A stretch of 64,000 bases of DNA from Isoetes taiwanensis (Eukaryota > Streptophyta > Lycopodiopsida > Isoetales > Isoetaceae). A program made the translations under genes and the position numbers. Each line of letters begins with the position of its first letter. Within the stretch, counting starts at the first letter, position 1. The notes under the pieces are model-generated. The model was given only the letters and a program-made list of their open reading frames with translations. It was not told the origin of the DNA and did no database searches. Positions 51,059-62,614 of the stretch are shown here, in pieces. Location: positions 1,686,561-1,750,560 of the forward strand of contig JAJEKV010000092.1 in the NCBI GenBank assembly GCA_021234155.1. The letters are read 5' to 3'.

Positions 51059-51901
51059 AATGCTCTTCTACTATATCAGACCCGCTGATAGTTACTGTCA
51101 CACTCACGTCCAGCACGCTACTTCTAGCTTCCCTCGCTTCCCTCTGCATGCTTTTCCTCATCTCCTTCTCCTTTCTCTCCATACATTTCTTGTCTTCTCT
51201 CTCCTTCTTCAGTCTCTTCCGCTCTTCCTTCCTTTCTCTCTACTTCTTCTCTCTTTCCACCTGCTTGTTCTCTCTCTCCACCTGTTTAAATCTTTTCCTC
51301 TCCTCCCTCTCAAACTGCTTTCTCTTCTTCTGCGCATCCCTGTCATTCTGCTCTCTGATTACAATGCCACTGTCCTTCCTTGGCCTGCCTCTCTTCTTAG
51401 ACAGCTCACATGCATTGAGGCATCAGCTAGAAGACCCAAATTATATTCACCTCTCTTCGGTGACAGATAGAGCTGCTCAGAAGGCACCTCAACAAATTTA
51501 CTACGATGGAATATGGGATGGGAATCAAGGCACAGGGAGTTATGATCAGGCACAAAATTCATGGGCACAGCAGAAGGCATGCAATTGAATTCATGAGAAA
51601 CATGGTTATGCTCAGCCACATTATTCATCGGCCCAGCAGAAGACAAGTAATCTAACCTCCCTCTAGCAGCTCCAGCGCTGCTGCTCTTAGGAGGCCTCCC
51701 CTCCTCATCCAGACAACCGTTCATGCCCTGCATGCCCTGCCCTGATCTAACACTCATAGCAATTCTCTTCAACATAGAAAGACTGTGGAACATACCTGTG
51801 TTGGCCTCCACAGATCCTTGGCTGCTCGGCATGGTGCTCAGACAGAACAACAAACGTACAAGCAGTTGAAAGATGCCAGTCGCTTTTCGGCCCAGCAGCA
51901 T
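51059..51901 (-). pseudogene. Right-arm copy of the AT-hook/charged coiled-coil protein
   Basis: The minus frame 51901-51359 is the counterpart of the left-arm protein (shared SMLKRIA, GMQGMNGCLDEEGRPP, SHPIFHRSKF). It reads through the site where the left arm has a TAA, then shifts frame at the segment before the AT-hook. In the next frame the AT-hook and charged coil follow (51.16-51.40 kb), then MQREAREARSSVLDV and SDIVEEHYV close to the Rep-like domain. Together the two arms suggest a single large protein with an N-terminal DNA-binding tail and a Rep domain. Confidence 0.65.
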
Positions 51902-52107
51902 CGCCAGGCGTCACCAAATCCTCTCAGCTTGGAGCTGGTCTTCCTGGCATCGCCCATTCCATGCCATCAGTTCACGCTCATGCTCTTGCTATTTCAGGCC
52001 CCTCGCATCCCGACGTCCATTTTCGGCCACAGCCCAATCGCAGGGCCAACAAAATTAACAGCAAAAAAAATTTCTCCCCACCCGACCACTAGTTTCATTG
52101 GGAAACC

Positions 52108-52276
52108 TACTCGCCATCGCCAACTCCTTTACGCAATGGCGACGGCAGCCCACTGCGGCGGGCATTTGCACTAAACGGACTGGAACAAATGGCTGCATAC
52201 ACCAACAGGTTCCTCTTTCCCTTTTCTTAATCAGCAGAATTGACTGTAATTCAGTCAAGGGCGTAGATGATGCTAA
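52108..52276 (+). pseudogene. Copied fragment of the myosin VIII 5' end
   Basis: This ~169-bp segment is about 90% identical (by eye) to the reverse complement of 37013-37190. It starts with CTCGCCATCGCCAACTC, includes the TTTCTTAATCAGCAGAATTG region, and ends in GGGCGTAGATGATGCTAAA, the first codons of myosin. The myosin ATG is AAG here. It begins exactly where the inverted-repeat element ends. Confidence 0.8.
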
Positions 52277-52531
52277 AGAGGTATTCAACTGTGAAAACAA
52301 ATACCAAATGGATGTAAACAGAAGAAAATATAGTAAGAGGTATCCAACCGTGAAAACAAACAGTAAACGGATGTGAGAGGAGCATTTTTCATGAAGTTCC
52401 TGCTTTGCTGCCAACCTAAGCTGTGACGTTTATTACCCTATAACCCATGCTACAACATGGTAGTTGGTACTCTCAAGTATATTAGAATGGATCATCAAAC
52501 ATTTAAAATGTGCTCTGGAAAAATGGGATAT
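52277..52531. other. Short spacer with a duplicated motif
   Basis: AAGAGGTATTCAACTGTGAA and AAGAGGTATCCAACCGTGAA occur about 58 bp apart; otherwise unremarkable. Confidence 0.5.
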
Positions 52532-54072
52532 TGTGACGTCCCCGACTTCCTATACGATGCACACATCGTATCAGAAGGTGGAGTATTCCCCCTGATAGCC
52601 AAACTGGCAGGGGCCATCCACCTGACACCAATCCCATGGACTGAGCCAGCGAGGGAAGAGTGGATGTGTCATTGGTCCCGTCTTCCATCAGGTCGACCTA
52701 GCTGCGGAAGCGTGAATAAACATGAGCACATAACATCAGTACATCAATAAGTTCACCTCAAAGGGTGAACACATCAGAACATCACATGTACAACAACATC
52801 AAATAACATCAACATGGGGAGGTCCTACCCAGGACTCAGGCTCAAGGGGGATCGACTGACGACTTGGGTCTCCAGAAGTCAAGCAGACCGAATTCATGGC
52901 AATGGATTGGGGTGGCATAAGAACATGGCTGTTGGGTAGTCCACTCCATCCGCCCCTCTTGTGCACACTTTGCAGAATAGGTTGACAAGTATTGGGACCG
53001 GACCGTAGCCTGCCGGTTACATAGCCAAGAGGGCTACTGCTGGGTTGCATCTCCCCAGTCCCGATGAGGCAGGAGGAGAGTCACCTCTCCTCCAGAGGCA
53101 TGCATGCCCATCACAGGTGGCTAGAGGGCCAAACCTCATGGAAGGTGACGCATCACCCCAAAGGTGTCGAGCTCATGCCTTGCCCACACTCAGTGGCAAA
53201 CCATTAAGCCTAGCTCACTATGATCCCTGGTAGGCTTTACACACCAGAAGGATACTTCAGTGATGGGACAAGTTCCCCTTTTTCATCTGTCTAGCCCCTC
53301 CACCTACAACCAGGCGGGCTCTTGTGCACAGACCGCATTAATTGGGTATTAAAGAGGCTATTCTAGGAACATCTGCTACAAAGCTTTTAGAGTCTTTACC
53401 CCCCCTTCCCAATACACGGGAGAGCATACAATGAACACCATAATCATCAAGAACTGAATTGTAGAATAGCATCTAATCTACCTACCTAAACATCCAAAGT
53501 TAGGTTCATTTGTTAGGGCTTATGATCTCGGGATCTATAAGGCCTCTAAGGCTGAACTAACATGCTAAACCAGCTCATTGCCAAACCAAAAGGCGGCTTT
53601 GCACAACAGAATGACCATTTACCTGGCCCTTGACTTACTCCAGGTCCTCGGAATGCGTCCACGCTTCTGATCCTGCTGAAGACCGCTGCTGTTGGAAGGT
53701 CTATTGTGCAAGGACGGCTTTTAAGAGCCTGGCAATGCGAACTAGAGTCCTGGCTTGGCCGAAATGGGTCTGGGGAACCCTAATTGCGAAATGGATCTGG
53801 GAAACCCTAATTGTAAAAAGAAAGGGTTTAGGGTTTAAGGGGAAAGCCCTTATATAGACACCCTTAGGGTTAGGTCAATATTGGCCAAATGGGATTTTGC
53901 CATTTGGCATGGGGTTTATAGTTGCATATGTTTATTAAACATGCACAACTTACGAGGTTGCCCCCTAGGTGCAACCCTTTACGCCTCGCTAGTACTTGTC
54001 ATGATGGCAAGTACGTGTGACGTGGCCGTATAATATACGTATTTGGGGCGCATATTATATTGGAACGTCACA
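52532..54072 (-). repeat. 3' LTR of the Ty3/gypsy element
   Basis: It is bounded by TGTGACGT at 52532 and ACGTCACA ending at 54072, a perfect 8-bp terminal inverted repeat with TG...CA ends, giving 1541 bp. It lies 3' of the integrase in element orientation. A second copy was not found on the 5' side, so the LTR call rests on the ends, the polypurine tract and position. Confidence 0.7.
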
Positions 54073-54090
54073 ATCTCCCCACCTTGAATT
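54073..54090 (-). other. Polypurine tract of the Ty3/gypsy element
   Basis: On the minus strand AAGGTGGGGAGAT directly precedes the LTR start TGTGACGT, where plus-strand priming would occur. Confidence 0.65.
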
Positions 54091-54781
54091 GATGCTGTCC
54101 TCAGCATCATGCGTCTCCCCACCTTGGAAACCTGCATATCCTGCAATCACATTCAATATATATACAATTTTATAATCAATTTTCTCAGGGTAATATTTTA
54201 ATTTATCGTAACACATCCTTGTTAAATATCGTACTATGGTGAGAGGCTCTTTCGTCCTCTACTTCATCATCTATTATTCACAAAAATTTTATGGCTTATA
54301 CCATTATTATAAACATAGTTCCAAAATTTCCTACTTAAGGTTCCACATCGTTCCCTTACAACACATCATGACAAAATTATGTGTTGCAAGTCTTCGCAGT
54401 GTGACCTTCCTGCCGCTAGAATCTCCTATTGGCCTGCAGGTCCAACACTACGTTAGTGCACATTTAATTATTATAAAGTTGGTTGTTAGGGAACCACCCA
54501 TTAATTACAATTTACATGGATGCAAGACTAATCTCCCGGCGTAGGAAGAGGATGCTTCTTCCATCGTGGCCGTGGAGACAACGCCCTATCATGCCTAGGA
54601 TGACACTCATGCCTACACCTTTAGTTGCCTTTGGCGTGAAGGTTGGTGTCCTCCCCGTATTTGGGTGTGAATGATCCTTCCCGTGGTAGGCATAGACTAG
54701 AGGTGCTTTCCTATCAATGCATGCCTGAATGACCTCTTATCTCTCGAGGTCATCTACTTCCGTGAGACGGAAGTAGACTTT
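54091..54781 (-). other. Noncoding region between integrase and 3' LTR
   Basis: No ORF of note. Contains the 3' untranslated part of the element. Confidence 0.5.
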
Positions 54782-56746
54782 TTAATCTATCTTCCACTCA
54801 CCTATCGAGTCGGTGTCGACTACTTCGGTGACGAGCCGACCCTTGCATTGCTCCATGAATTGGGGGTACTGCTTCTCCAAATCTAATTGTAGTACCCGCG
54901 TAGCGTCCTCCACAGGTAAGTGCGTCCATTTCACAAGGTATTGAAAACATTTGGATCTTCTTATCTTCTTATAAGCCATGTCAAGAAGAACCTCAGGGAC
55001 GATTTCAAGCTGGTCATCCGTCATTTCCAGTAACTCGGTTGTCTCCAATACTTCCTCTGGATTAGGAGTGTGCCTCTTTAGAAGACTTACATGGAAGACC
55101 CTATGGATTTTGAGATGTGCTGGCAGGTTCAACTTGTAGGATTGGGTACCTACTCTTTTAGTTATCCTGAAAGGTCCAGCCCATCTTGGAGCAAGCTTCT
55201 TGCAATTGCCGATGCGGAGCTTGGCCTGCTTCACCTTGACCTTCAACCACATCTTGTCTCCCACCTGAAATTCCCTTACTGTCCTGTGCTTGTCGGCGAT
55301 GCTTTTCTGCCTACTTCTTGCTGCTAGGAGGTATCCTCTCACCTCCTCCACCAACTGCTGCATATCCGAAAGCATTTGCTGGGAGACTTCTACCTTGGAC
55401 ACTGGATTGTGCCAAGTATCCGGGGTAAGACGCTGATACCCATAATTGATCATAAAAGGAGACATCTGAGATGACTCCTGCTTCGTACTGTTGTAGGCGA
55501 ACTCTACTAAGTGGATGAAATCTTCCCACTTAGATTGCTTGTTCCAAACATAGCCTCTTAACATATCTTCGATAATCCTGTTGGTTCGCTCCGTCTGACC
55601 ATCTGTTTGCGGATGATATGCCGTGCTCATGGAAAGCTTCGTCTGAATGGTGGTAAATAGGTCCTGCCAAAAAGCACTCATGAATTTAGAGTCCCTATCT
55701 GAGATTATCTCCCTCGGCATGCCGTGGAGTCTAAAAATCTCCTTAGTAAATAGGACGGCAGTATCCAATGCTGTATCTGTTGTCCTACATGGCACGAAGT
55801 GTGCCATCTTCAACAATTTATCCACCACCATCATCAGGGCGTCCTTGCCTCTTGCTGTTCTTGGGAGCCCTGTAATGAAGTCCATGCTTATGACTTTCCA
55901 CTTAGCATTTGGCACTGGCAACAACTCCAAGGCTCCTGGGATTCGGAGTTGCTCCGCCTTTGTTTGCTGGCATATCTGGCACTCGCGAATGTACCTTGCT
56001 ATCTGCTTCTTCATGTCGGGCCAGAAGTAGCTGCTTCTAATCTAGTATGTCTTCATAAACCATGCATGGCCAGCTATGGGGCTATTGTGTGTATCATGTA
56101 GAATTAATTTTCTTACTCCCGAAGATTCTGGTACACACAACTTGTTCTTATGGTATAGGAGGTTTCCTTCCTTTTTATAGTTCTTGAAGGCCTCCCTTTC
56201 TTTGTCTGTTCTTGCCTCTTTGGAGAGGCTTGCCCACACTTCTTTAAAGTCGCAATCTGTTTGCAAGGTCTCTTCAATCTTCTTGCCATACTCACTTGTG
56301 AGCATTGATATGGCATTGCAATGTGTCCTTGTCTTCAAGGGCTTCCTGAAAAACGCATCTGCGACTACGTTCAGGTTGCCTGGCTTGTAGACTATCTTGA
56401 AGTCATACTCTTCGAGGAATTCCATCCACCTCCTTTGCTTCAAATTTAGGAGTGGTTGTGTAAAAATATATTGGAGACTTTGGTGATCTGTGTCTAGTTG
56501 GAACTTCCTTCCCAACAAATAGTGTCTCCATATTCGTAATGCTCTTACGATGGCCAAGAGTTCTTGGTCATGCGTTGGGTATCGCTGCTCCGCATCATTC
56601 ATCTTTTTTGACTCATAAGCGACTACCCTTTCCTCCTGCATGAGCACTGCACCTGTTGCTATCCTGCTTGCGTCTGTTGCTACAAGCTTGTCCTTGGCTG
56701 GATCTGGCAAGACTAAGACTGGCGCTGTCGTTAAGGCTTCCTTCAA
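54782..56746 (-). pseudogene. Gypsy RNase H, integrase and chromodomain, one in-frame stop
   Basis: From 56746 the frame gives KEALTTAPVLVLPDPAKDKL, VATDASRIATGAVLMQ (RNase H Asp), the spacer, and LILHDTHNSPIAGHAW (integrase H..H). A TAG at 56042-56044 interrupts, and the same frame resumes with SSYFWPDMKKQI and CQICQQTKA (CX2C). The catalytic core has VISMDFITGLP (D), IISDRDSKF (D) and HPQTDGQTERTNR (E). The C-terminus carries a chromodomain (FQYLVKWTHLPVEDATRV), which marks the chromovirus lineage. The single stop disables the protein; the catalytic triad is kept. Confidence 0.9.
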
Positions 56747-56750
56747 TGTC

Positions 56751-58823
56751 TCAAATGCTACATGGGCCTTCTTTTGCCAATGACTTGCCCAATCTTTTAT
56801 CTTTCATGCCTTGGTCCGTCAACGGAGCTGCTACCTTTGCAAAGTGCTTGACGAACTTTCTGTAATATCCTGCTAGGCCGAGGAAGCTCCTCACTTCATG
56901 TGTGCTCTTTGGTGCCGGCCAATCAATCACCGCTTCGATCTTTGCAGGGTTGGTGGAGATCGCTGTGATCACATGCCCCAAGTACTCCACCCTTTCTATT
57001 GCGAAGTGGCACTTGGATAGCTTCGCAAAGAGTTGATGCCTTCTTAGCTTTTCAAGCACCTTTCTCAAGTGCTGGACATGCTCCTCTAGGGATTTGCTGT
57101 AAACTAGAATATCATCAAAGAAAACTATGATGAAAGAATCTAGGAATTCACGAAAAACATCGTTCATGAGCCTCATGAAAGTTGCCGGAGCATTGGACAA
57201 ACCGAATGGCATCACCGTGACCTCATAGTGGCCATATCTCGTTCTGAAGGCAGACTTATGGATGTCCTCTTCTTTGATTCTTATCTGGTGATACCCTGAC
57301 CTCAAGTCTATCTTGGAGAAGACCTTCGCTCCCTGCAACTGATCCATGAGATCATCTGATCTAGGCAAAGCATACTTGTTCTTGATGGTGTGCTTGTTCA
57401 ATTGACGATAGTCAATGCACATCCTAAGACTTCCATCCTTCTTCTTCACGAAGAGTATTGGCGCTCCAAATGGAGAGACACTAGGTCTTATAAATCCTAG
57501 GTCTAGCAACTCCTGCAATTGCTTCTTCAATTCCGTCAACTCCTGAGTTGACATTCTGTAAGGCGCCTTGCTTGTTGGCTTAGTTCCCGGCTCAAGTGCT
57601 ATTTCACACTCGACTCCTTTGTAAGGTGGAAGTTGCTTAATCTCATCAGGAAACAAGTCATGGAATTCCTTCACCAACTTTGCTATTGGCTTTGGAAGCT
57701 TGCTCAATGCTTTGGCCTCTTTCTCTTCCCCTGTCTCTTCCTCGTCAGCTTGGAGTTTGAAGACGTAGGCCACTTGCTCCTTCCTTATGCATTTAAGTAA
57801 TTTCTTACTAGACATGCGTTGCATAATTGGTGTGACTTCTTTACCTGCTATCTCAATGATCTTGCCTTCTGGCGTTGTTAAGGTCACCTTCCGCTTCCCA
57901 TAATCAATGACGGCTCCTGCTGGTCCAAGATATTTCATGCCTATTATCAAATCATATTTGCCGATGTTCATTACTTCAGCTCCCATTGCTATATTGATTC
58001 CCGGCAAGTCTATGTTGAAGTTGATTCTCTTCCCTGCTGTGTGCCTGATTGCTCCACTAGCCAACACAACTGGCCTAGACTTGGACTTCAAAGGCTTCAG
58101 CTTCAGTGTTTGTACCATCCTTGGCGAAGCAAAGTTATGGGTGCTCCATGTATCTATCAACACTATGAAAGATTTTGCTTGGGTTTTCCCGGTTGTCGAG
58201 ATGACTTGATACTGACTTTCGGCGTTCTCAGTGTCAATGGCGGCAAAAATATGGCACTCACCCTGATTATAGTCTGGTGCGTCGTCCTCGTCAGCGTCCG
58301 TGGGTGTCTCCCATCCCATCTCCGCTAATGCCGCATTCATCACCAAGGGGCAGTTGTTTGTCTTATGCCCTGGCTGGAAACACCTAAAGCACAGTTGCTT
58401 TTCTATACACTCCTGCTTCTTCTCTTTGGAAATGGATTGCAAAAACTGTTTCACTGCCTTTGAATAGTTGAAACCCCCTCCTTGCTCTTTGATCACCTGT
58501 TTCTTATCTTGCTTACCAAAGTTTGCATTGCCCTGCTTCCCATAATTTGCATTGTATTGTGGTCTGCTAGCTGCTGGGCTTGCCGTTCTTGGGCTATATA
58601 GCCTCCCGTGCCCTAAAGTTCCCTTATCCTGGTAGTATTGCTGCCTCGGTCCGCTCTCTTGGGGTCCCATTCCTTGCAAGCTTACTGCTTTAGATTCTGC
58701 TTCTGACACTGTCCCAGGGTTTATTGCTCTTACTAGCTTCCGGATCTCCTCGTTCAACCCTTCTATGCAACCCTCTACTGCGTGTCTTTCACTCAACTTC
58801 GGCACATAGAGCCTTAGTCTCAT
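56751..58823 (-). pseudogene. Gypsy gag C-terminus, protease and reverse transcriptase
   Basis: A 690-residue frame. It begins inside gag, has the zinc knuckle [14 protein letters not shown] (CX2CX4HX4C), then the aspartic protease [12 protein letters not shown], in which the usual DTG/DSG Gly is Trp, so the protease is probably dead. The RT follows: [57 protein letters not shown] (DD active site) and [15 protein letters not shown] frameshift at about 56.78 kb separates it from RNase H. A TAG (58860-58862), in phase with this frame, separates it from the upstream gag. Confidence 0.9.
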
Positions 58824-58859
58824 GAATTCTTCCGTGTATTTCTGAACTGACTTATTGCC

Positions 58860-59593
58860 CTATTGCAACCTGTAAAACTGTTGCATCATGTGACACTTGT
58901 GTTCCCTTGGCACATAATGCCGCTTAAATCCTTTGGCAAACTTCTTGAATCTGCAGCTATCCCTGCTTAAGCCATGGGCTTTGGCATAGCCCTTCCACCA
59001 AATCCTAGCTGCTCCCTTAAGGTTGGCTGTTGCTACTCTGCCTTTGTCCTTGTCCTTCATGCTGTAGGCATTGCCATACTCTCTCATTTCATCTAACCAT
59101 GCCTCGGCTTCAATCCCAGACCTGTTACCTCCCGAGAATTGTTCCAACTTTCTTGCTTTCCATACATTGATGAGCGCCGAGTCAACCTTCTTCTGATAGT
59201 CGGCTTGTGTCCTGCCCCTGTCACGGTTTGGACCCTCCCGACGGTCCTGTTGCTCATCCTCCTGCTCTTCCGATTCAGAGTCGGAGTCGGAACTAGAGTT
59301 TGAGGACTCCGTGCTAGGTGACCTCCTTCTCCGGCTTCTCTTCTTTGGTTTAGCTGCTCGGGCGGCTGGTGTTTCTGGCAATTGTATGTTCTGGTCTCTC
59401 CCCTTGTTGCTGCTCCTGCCAGCAGTGCTCTTATCTCGTGGATGTCTGACCTTATTTGGGATATCTCCTGCTCCGGGGTTGGTGCTTCGAAGTCCTGGTA
59501 CAGATTTTTTTGCTGGAACTGCCTTGGTGGAGTGCGCTCTTGCTCATGTTGTCCTTGTCCCTCAACATTCCTAGGTGCTCTAGCTGCATACAC
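58860..59593 (-). pseudogene. Gypsy gag N-terminal region, frameshifted
   Basis: The frame from 59593 (MYAARAPRNVEGQGQHEQER, then a Pro/Gln/Glu-rich stretch) shifts near 59.38 kb to the frame ending at 58860. That frame contains a basic SR-like tract (KPKKRSRRRRSPSTESS), an acidic Ser/Glu run, and the retrotransposon gag core KLEQFSGG...AEAWLDEM, TANLKGAARIWWKGY and FKRHYVPREHK. The start codon of the true gag is uncertain. Confidence 0.8.
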
Positions 59594-59821
59594 ATTAGAT
59601 TGTACTCTGATGATTAGTTCTTTATTTTGTCATTACATTGGTTTGTTTGATGATATAATTGTGGGGACAAAATATATCAAGAGAACATTATCAATATCAC
59701 ATTTATATTCATAAATATAATATGTTTACATTCAAAGGTAGACATGGAAAATTAAAAATTTCAAGTTTTATTCTTGGAGTCTTTTGATATAGTGTGGGTT
59801 GTCCTCCAAGAATTTCTTCAC
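59594..59821. other. AT-rich gap at the 5' edge of the gypsy element
   Basis: No 5' LTR was found. A weak primer-binding-site-like ATCATCAGAGTAC (minus) lies at about 59610-59625. The element appears truncated or rearranged at this edge. Confidence 0.35.
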
Positions 59822-61293
59822 TTAGGCTGTGCCGACTGTTCGTCCTAAGTTCCTCAGGATGTTGGTGGCCGTGCCTCCTTGGAGTGCGGTCACTAAGTCT
59901 TCAATCCTTCTGTCTGATGTATAGGCTGCGGTGACTGCCAACCTGCCTTGTCGCCTATAAGGGACCGCGAAGTCGAAGATGCTTAATGCTATTGTCCTCT
60001 TGACAAGGATGACATGGTCGATGTTTGGGGCCATACAAGCATGTCCTCCGAATCCTGAGGGAGCAATGAGCATAAAAACTCCTTCTTCCCCCCGTGGGCT
60101 GAATTGGCGATGTATGACCGCTATCCTTCATCAATGAGCAGAGGTAGATAGAACCTGAGGGTTTTGTCGTGCCCTGCCTCCTCGCTGGATCTGAATGCAG
60201 CCCTATGTCTTCCAGAGTATTCGTCAACCGGTACTTCTACCATCTCCCTGTAGTCGCTGTATATGGAAGACGTTAAGTTGATGTTGCCTAAGTTGATGAT
60301 GCCTTCGGTTGGTGCTGGTGCCACTGCTGAGCTGCTGGGTAAGAGTGCACTCGTTGATTTTCCCCTAATTACCATCCGTTCTTGGATTGCTAAGAACTCC
60401 TCCTCTATAGGCAACTGCTGCTGAGCCATCATCTCCCTGATGCCGGTGTAGGCTTCTATGTCCATCGATGTCTGGCCAGTGTATGTCCGGGCCTCCCTTA
60501 TGCTGATGGGAAAGTCCTGTGATGAAGTCATCGAGGTCCGGTTGCTGGCGTAGGAGATGTAGGAGCTCGTCTACTCTGTAGCCTCTGTCCCTGCACTCTG
60601 GAAGGTTCTTGATGTCGTGGAGGCTCAGGTACGCCTCTCCTTGGATAATTATTGGGGTTAAGCTTGTGATGCCTAGCCCAAGTGGTGGAGCTGTCCGCGT
60701 GGTTCTCAGCCCCTCTTCGAAGCTTTGGAGTTGCTGCTCTGCTTGTTGCCTTTCTTTTACTAGGTCGACGTCAGTGAGATCTTCCGTGTCTGACCCACAT
60801 CCCTCCTCTTCCTCCTGCTCCTCCCTCTCGTACTCCAGACGCATCTGCTCTTCTTCTCCTGCTGCCATGGCCATAGGCTCAATGTCTAGGGGTTGGACAT
60901 ATGGTTCCCCTATCTGGGTTTGGGCTCGATGGGATAGGAAGATTGCTACAGCTGCAGTGTAAGAGAAATATCTCCTCCTATTTACTGATACAGACATATA
61001 AATAGACAAGCGGTTAGCCTTGTTTTCTAAGTACTTGTCTATGTTAGGGATATCTTGCAGAGCTATACGAAGGGCCATGCTTGGAGCAAAGTATCCTATG
61101 CAAGGTGGGAGTTCTACTAGAGAAGGTCCTATCTTGACATGGAATTCGGCCATAATCTCTTGGTAATAGGGGGTGGCGTTGATGGTTGCCTCGACATCGA
61201 TCTCCTTCTGGAAGATGGCAAAAACTGAGTTGATGTCGGCCTCGGCCACATGAGCAGTGGCGCTGTACCATCGCCTGAATGCAGAGGTTGCCA
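59822..61293 (-). pseudogene. Unrecognised ~500-residue reading frame, two frameshifts
   Basis: Three minus-strand frames fit end to end: 61390-60365 (likely start MATSAFRRWYSATAHVAEAD near 61293), 60531-60121 and 60073-59822. The join near 60.53 kb passes from QQPDLDDFIT to SSQDFPISIREARTYTG. The second break lies between LRFYLPLLIDEG and APSGFGGHACMAPNIDHVIL. The protein is globular in composition, with an acidic central linker (EYEREEQEEEEGCGSD). I do not recognise it. It has no reverse transcriptase, zinc knuckle or protease motif. It lies on the same strand as and 5' of the gypsy gag, so it might be an extra retrotransposon ORF or a structural-type protein of another mobile or viral sequence, but nothing proves either. 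Confidence 0.45.
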
Positions 61294-61399
61294 TGGTACT
61301 AGAGCAGCTGGGGATGTCAAACAGATGGGGAAGCGCCTTTGGGAGCTGGAAAAATCGCCTTGGAGTGAGGAGCAAATGAGTAGGGTGCAAATGAGGGTT

Positions 61400-62614
61400 G
61401 TGGTCCTATCCTATATTATAAAAACCGTGGCGTCGATCTGTGCGCCTGATCGACGGCCGAGATCGCGCCAATGTCCCTGCCCCCGTTGGACGGCTCAGAT
61501 TATTTTGGTGTCACTATCAATGGCTCAGATTGTGCCACGTGGCATCATCAAACCGTTAAAAATTGAAGAGGTGCATAAAACATACCCTTTCGTTCAAAAA
61601 ATTTCAAAATATGGCGCCATTTTCAGATTTTCTTCGAAATACCTTTCTGGAAGGCAGACGGATCAAGCGGCTATGGATAGAAGGGAGAACTAGGGCAAAG
61701 AACGGCGGCTGTGGTTTAGGGTTTGTTGTGGCAGCAAAATGACTATGGCAGATTCGAGCCTACAACCCAGGTTTCCGTCAAATCCCAGCACGGTTCACAT
61801 ACATGTGGCTACATTTATTCATATAAAAAGCTGTGAGTTTCAAATGCTAACCCTTTTTTATCGATTTGACTCGGTTCTTCCGGTAATCCAAATTTTAGAA
61901 GCATCTCGAACCTGCATCGCTTGAGAGTCTGCCAAGTCTGCTAAAACCAACCAACGGAACGTATGACATGTTTTTCTTGTGGTTTCTGTTTCACTTCGTG
62001 ACAGATCTGTGAGCAAGGGAAACCATAAGTTGAATTTGCCATCGTTTGTGTTAGAATAAGAACGGCAAGTGAGCTTGAATGACATTGTGAAGCAAGAATT
62101 TGAATAATACATCTGAAGGAGCTGCTGTGACTTCAAGAAATAGGTATGCTTCTGGGATTTGTTTTTTGTAATTTGCTCTTTGATTTCAGTTTGTCCATAA
62201 TAGGTTGGTTATCTTTGTTCAACACTCTGTATGATGAAGATGGGATTTGGGATATTGGAATCATGAACGGCAGTAATTATTTCATAAAATATCATCTGAA
62301 CTTTTCTCTAAACTTGACTCCGGAGTTTCAGCACGTAAGATCCAAATTTAGCTTCTCAAGATTAACATTCACATCTTTTATACTTCCTTTTTACTCCTTT
62401 GATTCTCCATATGCGTTAATGATCATGCGCATTTGTTATGGGTGCACAGCAAAACTGGTTGTATAAATAGCATATGCGTCAAGGTCCTTTGATATAGAGT
62501 TGAACCTTAAGTTGCATGTAAGTTGAAATAACGTTAAATTTCATATAAGTTGAACCTTTGCAAGTTAATTTTAACCCGAAAAGTTGTTTGATGCTTCATT
62601 ATTATATTTAACAG
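61400..62614. other. Intergenic, no gene seen
   Basis: A GC-rich segment at 61.42-61.56 kb holds two imperfect copies of GGCTCAGATT. CCTATATTATAAAAACC (61408-61425) could be a plus-strand TATA element. No ORF is recognised. Confidence 0.4.

Larger units (their letters stand above)
47852..52111. mobile_element. Inverted-repeat element with a Rep-like (HUH) ORF
   Basis: The outer ends read AGTAGGTTTCCCAATGAAAC inward from 47852 and, on the minus strand, from 52111. The arms (47852-about 49490 and about 51050-52111) match nearly throughout once a 574-bp MITE in the left arm is discounted. Between them lie about 1.55 kb of unique sequence encoding, on the minus strand, a Rep-like domain and two further ORFs. 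Either this is one transposon with about 1.06-kb terminal inverted repeats, or a full minus-strand copy joined to a truncated plus-strand copy. No flanking target duplication was recognised. A small stem GTTTC-CCAAT-GAAAC sits at each terminus. Confidence 0.7.
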
